Shown here piece after piece: positions 24,932 through 33,750 of a stretch of DNA of 64,000 nucleotides (position 1 is the first letter of the stretch; each line of letters begins with the position of its first letter). The notes under the pieces are model-generated. The model saw nothing but the letters and a program-made list of their open reading frames with translations, had not been told where the DNA came from and did not search any database. A program made the position numbers and the translations under genes. The stretch comes from Streptomyces asoensis (lineage in GTDB: Bacteria > Actinomycetota > Actinomycetes > Streptomycetales > Streptomycetaceae): positions 8,370,001-8,434,000 of the forward strand of contig NZ_CP049838.1 in NCBI RefSeq assembly GCF_013085465.1. Direction: 5' to 3'.

Positions 24932-26259
24932 CGTCGCTCCAGCGCACGGTCGGTGAGGCTTCCGGCGGAGCCGGTGTAGCGGGCGGGATCGGTGAGGTCG
25001 CCGAGGTCGACGTCCTTCAAGCCGGGCTCCGAGGCGAGGAGTTCGCCCAGCGGACGGTCTTCCGCGTAGGTGCGCCGGGCGAGCTCGGTGAGCAGTTCCT
25101 TGGCGCGGGCACGGCCGAGCACGGCCGACAGCGCGGCGGACAGCCGCTCGGAGACGATCAGCCCGTGGGTGAGATCGAGGTGCGCCCGCATCGCGTCCGC
25201 GTCCACCCGGAGCCCCTCGGTCAGCTCGGCCGCGTCCCGGGCGGCCCCGCCGGCCAGTCGCAGCAGCTCCCTGAGCGGCTCCCACTCGGCGTGCCACGCC
25301 CCGGCCGGTCGCTCGTCCTCCGCCGCCAGGGACCCGTACAGCGTGGCCGCGAGCTGCGGGGCGCGCCGGGCGGCGGCCGCGATCAGCGTGGACCGCACCG
25401 GGTTGGCCTTGTGCGGCATGGCCGAGGAACCGCCGCCACTGCCCTCCGCCACCTCGGCGATCTCGGTGCGGGCGAGGGTCAGCACATCCGTCGCGACCTT
25501 CCCCAGCGCGCCCGCCGCGAGGGCCAGACAGCCGGCCAGGTCGGCGATCGGCGTACGCAGGGTGTGCCACGGCAACAACGGTGCCCGCAGCCCGAGTTCA
25601 CGGGCGAAGGCGGCGGGCAGAGCGGTCGCGTCGGTGGCGCCGTACGCCGTGAAGGCCGCCAGTGTCCCGGCCGCGCCGCCGAGTTGGGCGGGCAGCGAGT
25701 CCCGTACCGCCGTCACCCGGTCCCGCGCGTCCAGCACCAGCGAACGCCAGCCGGCCGCCTTCAGCCCGAAGGTCGTCGGCACGGCGTGCTGGGTGAGCGT
25801 CCGGCCCGGCATCGGCGTGTCGCGGTGCTCGGCGGCCAGTCGTGCCAGCGCCCGCTGGACGCGGTCGAGGTCGGCCAGCAGGAGGCCGAGGGTGCGCACC
25901 GCGACCAGCATCGTCGCCGTGTCCATGATGTCCTGGCTGGTCGCGCCCCGGTGGACGTACGGGCCGTACTCCTCGCCGACCGCCTTCGTCAGATCGGCGA
26001 CCAGCGGGATCACCGGGTTCCCGCCGCCGCGCGCCCGCCCGGCGAGGGAACGCACGTCGAACTCGCCGTCGTCGGCCACCGAGGTGACCGCCGCTCCGGC
26101 GCCCTGCGGGGCCAGCCCCAGCGCCTCCTGGGCACGGGTCAGCGCGGCCTCCGCGTCGAGCAGCGCCCGCAGATAGGCACTGTCGCCCGTCGCGGCGGCG
26201 GCGGGGGAGCCGGTCCACCCGGGGGCTAGCAGACCGGCGTCGTGGTGCGCAGTTGTCAC
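24928..26259 (-). CDS. pcaB: 3-carboxy-cis,cis-muconate cycloisomerase
   Basis: 443 residues of the fumarase/adenylosuccinate-lyase superfamily. Start GTG 26259 overlaps the pcaG stop by GTGA. The superfamily signature GGSSAMPHKANP, YVHRGATSQDIMDTA and the TLTQHAVPTTFG segment are present. It cyclises 3-carboxymuconate to 4-carboxymuconolactone, the substrate of the PcaL decarboxylase encoded next. The length fits bacterial PcaB. Confidence 0.93.
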   Translation of the reverse strand: MTTAHHDAGLLAPGWTGSPAAAATGDSAYLRALLDAEAALTRAQEALGLAPQGAGAAVTSVADDGEFDVRSLAGRARGGGNPVIPLVADLTKAVGEEYGPYVHRGATSQDIMDTATMLVAVRTLGLLLADLDRVQRALARLAAEHRDTPMPGRTLTQHAVPTTFGLKAAGWRSLVLDARDRVTAVRDSLPAQLGGAAGTLAAFTAYGATDATALPAAFARELGLRAPLLPWHTLRTPIADLAGCLALAAGALGKVATDVLTLARTEIAEVAEGSGGGSSAMPHKANPVRSTLIAAAARRAPQLAATLYGSLAAEDERPAGAWHAEWEPLRELLRLAGGAARDAAELTEGLRVDADAMRAHLDLTHGLIVSERLSAALSAVLGRARAKELLTELARRTYAEDRPLGELLASEPGLKDVDLGDLTDPARYTGSAGSLTDRALERR

Positions 26260-26861
26260 TGGAACTCCAGGAAGACCGTCTCGCCTTCGCCCTGAAGGCG
26301 GATGTCGAAACGGTAGGTCCCCAGCTCGCCCCGCGTGGCGATGAGCGTGTCGCGCCGCGCCGGGTCCACCCGCGTCAGCAGCGGGTCGGCGGTCAGCGCG
26401 GTCTCGTCGTCCGGCAGGTAGATCCGGGTGAACAGGTGCACCAGCAGCCCGCGGGCGAACACACAGACGCTCAGGTACGGGGCGCTGTGCCCACGCGCGC
26501 CGGGCCGCAGCGTCCGCGCCGACCAGTGACCGTTGGCATCCGTCTGGATGCGGCCCCACCCGGTGAACTCCACGCCGTTGCGGCCGAGGAAACCACCGCT
26601 CGACGGGTCGCGCCGCATCGAGCCGTCCACCTGCGGCAGGTTGCCCTCGGGGTCCGCGCCCCACAGCTCCAGAAACGCGTCCGGCAACGGGTTGCCGTCC
26701 CCGTCGTACACGTAGCCCTGGAGCGCGATCGTGTCCGGGTGGCCGAGCGGGGCGATGTCACCGCCGCCGGGGAACGGCAGGGCATGGCCGTAGAACGGGC
26801 CGACCGTGTGCGACGGGGTGGGGAGCACGGTCTCCGGACGGCTCGTGTCGATCTTCGTCAT
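26256..26861 (-). CDS. pcaG: protocatechuate 3,4-dioxygenase alpha subunit
   Basis: 201 residues. Intradiol dioxygenase fold: PSHTVGPFYGHALPF, GYVYDGDGNPLPDAFLELW and HLFTRIYLPDD. The alpha subunit lacks the iron ligands, which sit in PcaH, and forms the heteromer that opens the protocatechuate ring. It is separated by 6 bp from pcaH upstream and overlaps pcaB downstream, so stoichiometric co-expression is expected. Confidence 0.93.
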   Translation of the reverse strand: MTKIDTSRPETVLPTPSHTVGPFYGHALPFPGGGDIAPLGHPDTIALQGYVYDGDGNPLPDAFLELWGADPEGNLPQVDGSMRRDPSSGGFLGRNGVEFTGWGRIQTDANGHWSARTLRPGARGHSAPYLSVCVFARGLLVHLFTRIYLPDDETALTADPLLTRVDPARRDTLIATRGELGTYRFDIRLQGEGETVFLEFQ

Positions 26862-26867
26862 GGCAGG

Positions 26868-27641
26868 TCAGCGTCCTTCTTCGATCCAGGTGGCGTGCGG
26901 CCCGTCGAGCACGATGTCCCAGTGGTAGCCCATCGAGAACTCCGGCACCGACAGGCTGTGGTCGTACGTGGCGACCAGCCGCTGCCGGGCCGCGTCGTCC
27001 GTCACCGACTGGATGATCGGGTCGTACGGGAAGAGCGGGTCGCTCGGGAAGTACATCTGCGTCACCAGCCGCTGGGTGAACGCCGTGCCGAAGAGCGAGA
27101 AGTGGATGTGGGCCGGCCGCCAGGCGTTGACGTGCTGACGCCACGGATAGGGGCCCGGCTGCACGGTGGTGAAGCGGTAGAAACCGCTGTCGTCCGTCAG
27201 CGTGCGGCCGACACCCGTGAAGTTCGGGTCCAGCGGGGCGTCGTGCTGCTCGCGCTGGTGGGCGTAGCGGCCCGCCGAGTTGGCCTGCCAGATCTCGACC
27301 AGCTGACCGCGGACCGGACGCCCGTCGCGGTCCAGCAACCGGCCGGAAACGGTGATCCGTTCACCGATCGGCTCGCCGTTGTGCTGCCGGGTGAGGTCGT
27401 TGTCGATCTCGGTGATGTCCCGTTCGCCGAAAGCGGGGGAGGCCAGCTCCACCAGCTCCGGGTCCTTGCTGACGTCGATGGCGACCGGCGGCTGTTTCGG
27501 GTGGCGCAGGACGGAGGAGCGGTACGGCGCGTAGTCGCGGCGCGGCTGGTGCTCGACCGGCTGGCCGTCGGCGATCCGCTTCTCGTACGCGGCGTGCTCG
27601 GCCGCGATCTCCTGGTCGATGTCGGCTTGCGTGAGAGTCAT
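26868..27641 (-). CDS. pcaH: protocatechuate 3,4-dioxygenase beta subunit
   Basis: 257 residues. Contains the intradiol dioxygenase core GQLVEIWQANSAGRY and the iron-binding region GPYPWRQHVNAWRPAHIHFS with the Tyr and two His ligands. It carries out O2-dependent ring cleavage of protocatechuate to 3-carboxymuconate. ATG 27641 is preceded by AGGAACCCCC. The frame is open further upstream but the family N-terminus MTLTQADIDQEI marks the start. Confidence 0.94.
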   Translation of the reverse strand: MTLTQADIDQEIAAEHAAYEKRIADGQPVEHQPRRDYAPYRSSVLRHPKQPPVAIDVSKDPELVELASPAFGERDITEIDNDLTRQHNGEPIGERITVSGRLLDRDGRPVRGQLVEIWQANSAGRYAHQREQHDAPLDPNFTGVGRTLTDDSGFYRFTTVQPGPYPWRQHVNAWRPAHIHFSLFGTAFTQRLVTQMYFPSDPLFPYDPIIQSVTDDAARQRLVATYDHSLSVPEFSMGYHWDIVLDGPHATWIEEGR

Positions 27642-27658
27642 GGGGGTTCCTGGGTTTC

Positions 27659-28873
27659 TTATCGTTCGAGGACGAGGGCGAGGCCCTGCCCCACGCCGAT
27701 GCAGAGGGTGGCGACCCCGACGCCGCCGCCCCGACGGGCGAGCTGGTGGGCGACCGTGCCGGCGAGACGGGCACCGGAGGCGCCGAGCGGATGACCGAGG
27801 GCGATCGCGCCGCCCTGCGGGTTGAGGACCGCCGGGTCGAACTCGGGCCACTCGGCCACACAGCCGAGCACCTGGGCCGCGAAGGCCTCGTTCAGCTCGA
27901 GCACCGACAGATCGGCGAATCCCCTGCCCGCCTTGGCGAGCGCGCGGTTGACGGCCTCGACGGGGGCGAGCCCGAAGTACTGCGGGTCGATCGCGGAGAC
28001 CCCGGTGGCACTGACGCGGGCGAGCGGCTCACGTCCGGTCGCCCTCAACCCCTCCTCGTCCACGAGCAGCAGGGCCGCGGCGCCGTCGTTCAGCGGCGAG
28101 GCGTTGCCCGCGGTCACGGTCCCGTCCTCCGTGCGGAACGACGGCCTGAGCGTGGCCATCGCCTCCAGTGAGGCGTCCGGCCGTACGCACTCGTCGGCGC
28201 CGAACACGACCGGGTCGCCCTTGCGGCGCGGGATCGACACGGGCGCGAGCTCGGCGTCGAACAGGCCCGACTGCTGGGCCGCGGCGGCCTTGCGGTGGCT
28301 GGCGAGGGCGAACTCGTCCTGCTGTTCGCGGCCGATCTTGTGCTTGTCGGCGATCAGCTCGGCCGACTCGCCCAGCGGGATCGTCCACTGCGGGTCCATC
28401 CGCGGATTGACCATCCGCCAGCCCAGCGTCGTCGAGTACAGCTCGGAGTGCCCGGCGGGGAACGCCCGGTCCGACTTCGGCAGCACATACGGCGCGCGGG
28501 TCATCGACTCCACACCGCCGGCGACGGCGACGGAGGCGTCGCCGACCGCGATCGCGCGGGCCGCCTGGATGACCGCCTCGAGACCGGAGGCGCACAGCCG
28601 GTTGACGGTGACACCCGGCACGGAGGTGGGCAGGCCCGCGAGCAGCGCGCCCATACGGCCGACGTTGCGGTTCTCCTCGCCAGCCCCGTTGGCGTTGCCG
28701 AAGTACACGTCCTCGATGCGGGAGGGGTCCAACGCGGGTGTACGGGCGACGAGTTCACGGATGGCGTGCGCGGCGAGGTCGTCCGGGCGCACCGAGGCCA
28801 GAGCGCCGTTGTAGCGGCCGATCGGGGTGCGGACCGCGTCGACGATGTAAACGGTCCTGAAACCGTTGCTCAT
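27659..28873 (-). CDS. pcaF: 3-oxoadipyl-CoA thiolase
   Basis: 404 residues, thiolase family. The acyl-enzyme cysteine is in [10 protein letters not shown], and the second half of the active site is [11 protein letters not shown] and CIGVGQG. It splits 3-oxoadipyl-CoA to acetyl-CoA and succinyl-CoA, the last pathway step. ATG 28873 overlaps the pcaJ stop (ATGA). Placement between CoA-transferase and dioxygenase genes distinguishes it from fatty-acid thiolases such as the one at 61616. Confidence 0.93.
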   Translation of the reverse strand: MSNGFRTVYIVDAVRTPIGRYNGALASVRPDDLAAHAIRELVARTPALDPSRIEDVYFGNANGAGEENRNVGRMGALLAGLPTSVPGVTVNRLCASGLEAVIQAARAIAVGDASVAVAGGVESMTRAPYVLPKSDRAFPAGHSELYSTTLGWRMVNPRMDPQWTIPLGESAELIADKHKIGREQQDEFALASHRKAAAAQQSGLFDAELAPVSIPRRKGDPVVFGADECVRPDASLEAMATLRPSFRTEDGTVTAGNASPLNDGAAALLLVDEEGLRATGREPLARVSATGVSAIDPQYFGLAPVEAVNRALAKAGRGFADLSVLELNEAFAAQVLGCVAEWPEFDPAVLNPQGGAIALGHPLGASGARLAGTVAHQLARRGGGVGVATLCIGVGQGLALVLER

Positions 28874-29517
28874 GACTGGACCTCCTCGGCGAGACGGACC
28901 TTGGCGGCCGTCTTCGTCACGATCTCCTCGGCGGTGACGCCCGGCGCGGTCTCCACCAGCACCAGCCCCTCCTCGGTGACGTCGAGGACACCCAGGTCGG
29001 TGATGATCCGGTTCACACACGCCTTCCCGGTCAGGGGCAGCGCGCAGTCCGTGAGGATCTTGGGGCTGCCGTCCTTGGCGGTGTGGGTCATGACGACGAT
29101 GACCGTGCGGGCGCCGTGCACCAGGTCCATCGCCCCGCCGATCCCGGTGATCAGCTTGCCGGGGATCGCCCAGTTCGCCAGGTCGCCGCGCTCGGACACC
29201 TGCATCGCGCCGAGCACGGCGACGTCGATGTGCCCGCCGCGGATCATGCCGAAGGACAGTGCCGAGTCGAAGAAGGACGCGCCCGGCAGGACCGTCACGG
29301 TCTCCTTGCCGGCGTTGATCAGGTCCGGGTCGACGGCGTCCTCGGTGGGATAGGGGCCGGTGCCCAGGATGCCGTTCTCGCTCTCCAGCACCACCTCGAC
29401 GTCCGCCGGGAGGTAGTTGGGGATCAGGGTCGGCAGTCCGATGCCGAGATTGACGTACTGGCCGTCCCGCAGCTCGCGCGCGGCGCGGGCGGCCATCTCC
29501 TCACGTGTCCAGGCCAT
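28870..29517 (-). CDS. pcaJ: 3-oxoadipate CoA-transferase subunit B
   Basis: 215 residues, class I CoA-transferase beta subunit. [11 protein letters not shown] and the catalytic-glutamate motif ESENGILG (about 46-53) are intact. It moves CoA from succinyl-CoA to 3-oxoadipate together with PcaI. TGATG overlap with pcaI and ATGA overlap with pcaF show tight coupling. Confidence 0.93.
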   Translation of the reverse strand: MAWTREEMAARAARELRDGQYVNLGIGLPTLIPNYLPADVEVVLESENGILGTGPYPTEDAVDPDLINAGKETVTVLPGASFFDSALSFGMIRGGHIDVAVLGAMQVSERGDLANWAIPGKLITGIGGAMDLVHGARTVIVVMTHTAKDGSPKILTDCALPLTGKACVNRIITDLGVLDVTEEGLVLVETAPGVTAEEIVTKTAAKVRLAEEVQS

Positions 29518-30299
29518 CAGTCGCTCACCGTTCCCTCTGCCGCGGGCGCGGAGACCGTCCGCTGCTCGATCCTCTTGTCCGCCGCCTGCTCCGGGGTCAG
29601 CGCGATCACGCGCTGCACGAAGATGCCCGGCAGATGGACCGCGTCCGGGTCGATCTCCCCGGGCTCGACGAGCTCCTCGACCTCGGCGATCGTGATCCGT
29701 CCGGCCATCGCGGACAGCGGGTTGAAGTTACGGGCGGACTTGTTGAACACCAGGTTGCCGTGCCGATCGCCCTTCGCCGCCCTGACCAGCGCGAAGTCGG
29801 TACGGATACCGTGCTCCAGCACATACTCCGCGCCGTCGAACTCCCGGACCTCCTTCGGCGGCGAGGCCAGGGCGACGCCGCCCTCGCCGTCGTAACGCCA
29901 CGGCAGCCCGCCCTCGGCGACCTGGGTGCCCACGCCCGCGGGGGTGTAGAAGGCGGGGATCCCGGCGCCGCCGGCCCGCAGCCGCTCGGCCAGCGTGCCC
30001 TGCGGGATCATCTCGACCTCGAGCTCGCCGGACAGGTACTGGCGGGCGAACTCCTTGTTCGCGCCGATGTAGGAACCGGTTACCCGGGCGATCCGCCCGG
30101 CCGCGAGCAGCACCGCGAGGCCCGACTCCATCGCGCCGCAGTTGTTGGAGACCACCGACAGTCCGGCGACGCCCCGCTCGTACAGCGCCTGGATGAGGAC
30201 GTTCGGCACGCCGCTCAGTCCGAATCCACCCACTGCCAGAGACGCGCCGTCCGGCACGTCGGCCACCGCCTCCAGGGCCGTGGCGACCACCTTGTCCAT
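29517..30299 (-). CDS. pcaI: 3-oxoadipate CoA-transferase subunit A
   Basis: 260 residues, class I CoA-transferase alpha subunit. [44 protein letters not shown] and [10 protein letters not shown] are family hallmarks. First gene of the seven-gene pca operon, divergent from the MarR regulator with a palindrome (30341-30358) about 40 bp upstream of its start. Confidence 0.93.
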   Translation of the reverse strand: MDKVVATALEAVADVPDGASLAVGGFGLSGVPNVLIQALYERGVAGLSVVSNNCGAMESGLAVLLAAGRIARVTGSYIGANKEFARQYLSGELEVEMIPQGTLAERLRAGGAGIPAFYTPAGVGTQVAEGGLPWRYDGEGGVALASPPKEVREFDGAEYVLEHGIRTDFALVRAAKGDRHGNLVFNKSARNFNPLSAMAGRITIAEVEELVEPGEIDPDAVHLPGIFVQRVIALTPEQAADKRIEQRTVSAPAAEGTVSD

Positions 30300-30340
30300 C
30301 CGTGAAGCCCCATCTCTTCCGCGCGTCCCCGGCCGTCAAT

Positions 30341-30358
30341 TAATCAGGGCACTGATTA
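30341..30358. promoter_or_regulatory. PcaV operator candidate
   Basis: TAATCAG GGCA CTGATTA is a perfect 18-bp dyad in the pcaI-pcaV gap, in an AT-rich patch. MarR proteins bind palindromes of this size, and PcaV of S. coelicolor represses its pca operon and releases with protocatechuate. Placement next to pcaI suits repression of the operon. Confidence 0.8.
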
Positions 30359-30511
30359 TTTCTCCGAGGTTTCCCACACGCTGCCACCGCAGAGTGGAGC
30401 AGTCAAGACCCCAGGCCGGAGGTCTGACAAGGGTCACTAAGGCACAAGACCAGGTCGGTCGCACGCGGTATCGTTCAGTGCACCGACGAAATCTCATGCT
30501 GAGGAGCGCAC

Positions 30512-30976
30512 ATGGCCGCGGTGGATCTCACCAGCCACCCCGGGCACCTGGCCCGGCGGCTCCAGCAGGCGCACTACCTGCTGTGGAACACGATGGTCTC
30601 CGAGGAGATCACCTCGCCGCAGTTCGCGGTCCTCAACGCGCTCGTCGCCGAGCCGGGTCTCGATCAGCGCACGGTGGGGGAGCGGGTGGGGCTCGACCGC
30701 TCCACGATCGCCGAGGTGATCAGCAGGCTCATCCGCCGGGAGCTGCTCGACAAGGTCCGCGACCCGCAGGACGGGCGTCGCTTCCTGCTGGGGCTCACCG
30801 ACGAGGGGCTGCGCACCCACCGCAGGCTGACCGTGCGCACGGCCCGGATGAACCAGGTCTTCCTGTCTCCGCTCTCGGCCGCGGAACAGACTCTGTTCCT
30901 CGAGCTCATCCAGCGCGTCTCGGACGCGGCGGAGGGGCTGCGCAACCCGGGGGAGCCCCTGGTCGCGCCGTCCTGA
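30512..30976 (+). CDS. pcaV: MarR-family regulator of the pca operon
   Basis: 154 residues. Winged-helix MarR core: SPQFAVLNALVAEPGLDQRT, VGLDRSTIAEVISRLIRREL and the wing RDPQDGRRFLLGLT. GAGGAG precedes ATG 30512. Divergence from pcaI matches pcaV in S. coelicolor, whose product senses protocatechuate. Identity as PcaV is by family and synteny. Confidence 0.88.
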   Translation: MAAVDLTSHPGHLARRLQQAHYLLWNTMVSEEITSPQFAVLNALVAEPGLDQRTVGERVGLDRSTIAEVISRLIRRELLDKVRDPQDGRRFLLGLTDEGLRTHRRLTVRTARMNQVFLSPLSAAEQTLFLELIQRVSDAAEGLRNPGEPLVAPS

Positions 30977-31048
30977 TCAGGGCGCGAGCCTGAGCGCGAT
31001 CGGGCCACGCGGCATCAGGGTGTCCCCGCGGCAGGTGCTTGCGCGACA

Positions 31049-32128
31049 TCAGGGTGCCTGCGCGAACACCACCCACACCTGGCCCTCGGCGAAGGCGACC
31101 GGGGTGCCGTCGGCGGTCGTGAAGTCCGTGCCGTCCGTGGCCGTCGCCCGCTTCCAGTTCACGTCGTGGACCCGTCCGTCCCGCAGCACCCGCGCCTTTC
31201 CCGAGCCCACCGTCTCGGTGTACGGCGTGTTGTTGCCGAGGAAGTCGTGGAATCCCGACGCGCGCACCTTCACGTACTGCACGACCACCGTGGCCGGGGC
31301 CACCCGTTGCCCGCCGTCCGTCACCGTCGGCGCGCCGTCCGTCGAGACCAGCCAGCGCGACCGGCTCGCCGACCAGCTGAAGGAGAAACGGGCCGCCGGG
31401 TAGCGCACGGTGAGCGAGGCCTGCGCCGTACCGCCGGAGGGCGCGGTGCCGTAGCGGAACCCGGTGGTCAGCGCGGCGGAGCCCGGCGCGGAGGGCAGCA
31501 GGCGACTCGGGCGCAGATAGAGGTTGTGCGGCGCGGCCCGGTCCGTGCCCCGGTAGTAGGCCCCGTCGCCGGCCGCGTCCTCGGGCGTGACGGCGTCCAG
31601 CGGCGCCCGGTCGATCAGCGGCAGCAGCTTGCCCTGAGCCCCGGAGAACGCCAGCACCGGCCGCTCGAACTGGCCCAGCAGCTCCAGATCGGACTCGCGG
31701 GCACTGCGCACGGGACCGACGGCCTTCGGCACCCTGGTCGCGTACACGGCCATCAGTCGGCTCAGCCCGCCCTCGACCTGCTCGACGTAGACGATGTCCG
31801 CGGAGTCGAGGCCGGTCTGCGGCCGGGCGCCGGGGGCGTTGTCGATCTTCACGGCGAGTACGGAGCCGGCGACGGCGGTGGGGCTGGTGCTACCGCTCGG
31901 GCTCGGCTTCTGCGACGCGCTCCGGCCGTCGTCGTTCGTCGGTGGCTCGCGGGTCGTCGTGCAGCCCGCCGCGAGGGCGATCGCCAGCAGGGCGGTCAGC
32001 AGCGCCGCGGCCACCGCGGAGGGTCCGGTCCGCATCGCGCACGCCGGGTGTCCCGGACGCCTTGGGTATCTCGGATGTATCGGATGTATCGGATGTATCG
32101 GGCGTCTCGAACGATTCGTGCCTGTCAT
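31049..32128 (-). CDS. DUF3048 (YerB-like) lipoprotein
   Basis: 359 residues from ATG 32128, which has GGGGGTGG upstream; ATG 32035 is an alternative giving a conventional signal peptide. The lipobox LAAGC follows a hydrophobic core. DUF3048 features follow: VLAVKIDNAPGARPQTGLDSADI, VEGGLSRLMAVY, GPVRSARESDLELL and the C-terminal NNTPY...VNWKRA part. YerB-like lipoproteins are extracytoplasmic with unsettled function. The extra N-terminal part has an IHP repeat encoded by CGGATGTAT copies, which argues mildly for the shorter start. Confidence 0.8.
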   Translation of the reverse strand: MTGTNRSRRPIHPIHPIHPRYPRRPGHPACAMRTGPSAVAAALLTALLAIALAAGCTTTREPPTNDDGRSASQKPSPSGSTSPTAVAGSVLAVKIDNAPGARPQTGLDSADIVYVEQVEGGLSRLMAVYATRVPKAVGPVRSARESDLELLGQFERPVLAFSGAQGKLLPLIDRAPLDAVTPEDAAGDGAYYRGTDRAAPHNLYLRPSRLLPSAPGSAALTTGFRYGTAPSGGTAQASLTVRYPAARFSFSWSASRSRWLVSTDGAPTVTDGGQRVAPATVVVQYVKVRASGFHDFLGNNTPYTETVGSGKARVLRDGRVHDVNWKRATATDGTDFTTADGTPVAFAEGQVWVVFAQAP

Positions 32129-32186
32129 GGCCACCCCCGTCTCGTGTCTCGATTGTGCGCTCGTCCGTTCGAGAGTGGCTATGCGT

Positions 32187-32258
32187 GGCTGCGGGCTGCG
32201 GGCTGCGGGCTGCGGGCTGCGGGCCGCGGGCTGTGCGGGCTGTGGGCCGTGGGCGTCG
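32187..32258. repeat. decayed heptamer tandem repeat
   Basis: Five exact GGCTGCG units (32187-32221) continue as GGCCGCG, GGCTGTG, and after a 2-bp slip GGCTGTG and GGCCGTG. The unit differs by one base from the GTCTGCG unit at 329-419. It lies between the divergent DUF3048 and alcohol dehydrogenase genes. Confidence 0.85.
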
Positions 32259-32356
32259 TGGTTCGCGGCCGGGCGGTCGGGTACCCGGGGCGCAGCCAGG
32301 ACCCGGTACCCCCGGACCAGCCGGGACGCACCGGTCGGCGAAGGGAGCGCGGCGCG

Positions 32357-33547
32357 ATGAAGGCTGTGACCTGGCAGGGCAAGCGGGACGTACGGGTGGA
32401 CACCGTGCCAGACCCGACGATCCAGGAACCGACGGATGCCGTCATCCGCATCACGTCCACCGGCCTGTGCGGCTCCGACCTGCACCTGTACGAGGTGCTC
32501 ACCCCCTTCATGACCCCGGGCGACATCCTCGGCCACGAGCCCATGGGCATCGTCGAGGAGGTCGGCGCAGGTGTGCCCGACCTCCGGGCCGGCGACCGGG
32601 TCGTGGTGCCCTTCCAGATCGCCTGCGGCAACTGCTGGATGTGCCTGAGCGCGTTGCCCACCCAGTGCGAGACGACCCAGGTCACCGGCGAGGGCATGGG
32701 CGCGGCCCTGTTCGGCTACACCCGCCTGTACGGGGCGGTGCCCGGCGCCCAGGCCGAGTATCTGCGGGTACCGCAGGCCCAGTTCGGCCCCATCAAGGTG
32801 CCGGAGGGGCCGCCCGACGACCGCTTCGTGTACCTCTCCGACGTCCTGCCCACCGCCTGGCAGGCGGTCGCCTACGCCGACATTCCCCAGGGCGGCACCG
32901 TCGCGGTGCTCGGCCTCGGCCCCATCGGTGACATGGCCTGCCGTATCGCCCAGGTGCGCGGCGCGGGCCGGGTGTTCGGCGTGGACCTGGTCGGCGACCG
33001 GCTGCGCCGGGCCCGCGCGCGGGGCGTGGAGACGTACGACCTCCGCAGCTTCGACAGCGAGAAGGAGCTCGTCGCCGCGATCCGCGACGAGACCGACGGT
33101 CGAGGCCCGGACGCCGTGATCGACGCCGTCGGTACCGAGGCGCACGGCAGCGCGGCCGCCCGTATGATCCAGAACGCCTCCGCCCTGCTGCCGCGGAAAC
33201 TGAGCGGCCCGCTCGCGGAACGCTTCAGCGTCGACCGGCTCGCCGCCCTGCACACCGCCATCGAGCTGGTGCGCCGCGGCGGCACCCTGTCCCTCGTCGG
33301 CGTCTACGGCGGCATGGCCGACCCGCTGCCGATGCTCACCATGTTCGACAAGCAGCTCCAGATCCGCATGGGACAGGCCAATGTGCGCCGGTGGAGCGAC
33401 GAGATCCTGCCGTACCTCACCGACGAGGACCCGCTCGGCGTCGACGACTTCGCCACCCACCGCCTGCCGCTGTCGGACGCCCCGCACGCGTACGAGATGT
33501 TCCAGCACAAGCAGGACGGCGCGGTGAAGGTCCTGATGACACCGTGA
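32357..33547 (+). CDS. zinc-dependent alcohol dehydrogenase (MDR family)
   Basis: 396 residues. GroES-like domain with catalytic-zinc Cys in TGLCGSDLHLYE and GHEPMGIVEEVG, structural-zinc cysteines in ACGNCWMCLSALPTQC, then a Rossmann domain with VLGLGPIGDMACRIA. This subgroup resembles the FdhA/threonine-dehydrogenase-like enzymes that oxidise formaldehyde adducts or polyols with NAD. Substrate not assignable. GGGAGCGCGG precedes ATG 32357. It reads toward the ligase gene with a repeat array between. Confidence 0.88.
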   Translation: MKAVTWQGKRDVRVDTVPDPTIQEPTDAVIRITSTGLCGSDLHLYEVLTPFMTPGDILGHEPMGIVEEVGAGVPDLRAGDRVVVPFQIACGNCWMCLSALPTQCETTQVTGEGMGAALFGYTRLYGAVPGAQAEYLRVPQAQFGPIKVPEGPPDDRFVYLSDVLPTAWQAVAYADIPQGGTVAVLGLGPIGDMACRIAQVRGAGRVFGVDLVGDRLRRARARGVETYDLRSFDSEKELVAAIRDETDGRGPDAVIDAVGTEAHGSAAARMIQNASALLPRKLSGPLAERFSVDRLAALHTAIELVRRGGTLSLVGVYGGMADPLPMLTMFDKQLQIRMGQANVRRWSDEILPYLTDEDPLGVDDFATHRLPLSDAPHAYEMFQHKQDGAVKVLMTP

Positions 33548-33559
33548 ACCGTGAACCGT

Positions 33560-33750
33560 GAAAACGGTTCCGGATCAGGGGTGAGTGCGAAACCGCTTAC
33601 GGATCAGGTTGCCGCCTGAAACCGCTTACGGATCAGGTTGCCGCCTGAAACCGATTGTGGATCGGGTTGCGCCTGCAACCGGTTGCGGATCAGGGTGCGC
33701 CTGAAACCGGTTGCGGATCAAGCTCTGCTCCCGAAACCGATTGTGGATCA
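33560..33750. repeat. seven-copy 29-bp direct repeat array
   Basis: Units start at 33560, 33589, 33618, 33647, 33675, 33703 and 33733 (period 28-30). Each carries a core GAAACCGNTTNYGGATCA followed by about ten less conserved bases. Copies 2 and 3 are identical. Several cores include AACCGGTT or near-palindromes. It fills the gap between the convergent alcohol dehydrogenase and DNA ligase genes, the ligase stop falling at its edge. Confidence 0.93.

Noticed and set aside
33560..33750. CRISPR array
   Set aside because: Repeat cores are imperfect, there are no unique spacers of regular 30-40 bp between exact repeats, and no cas genes are present.
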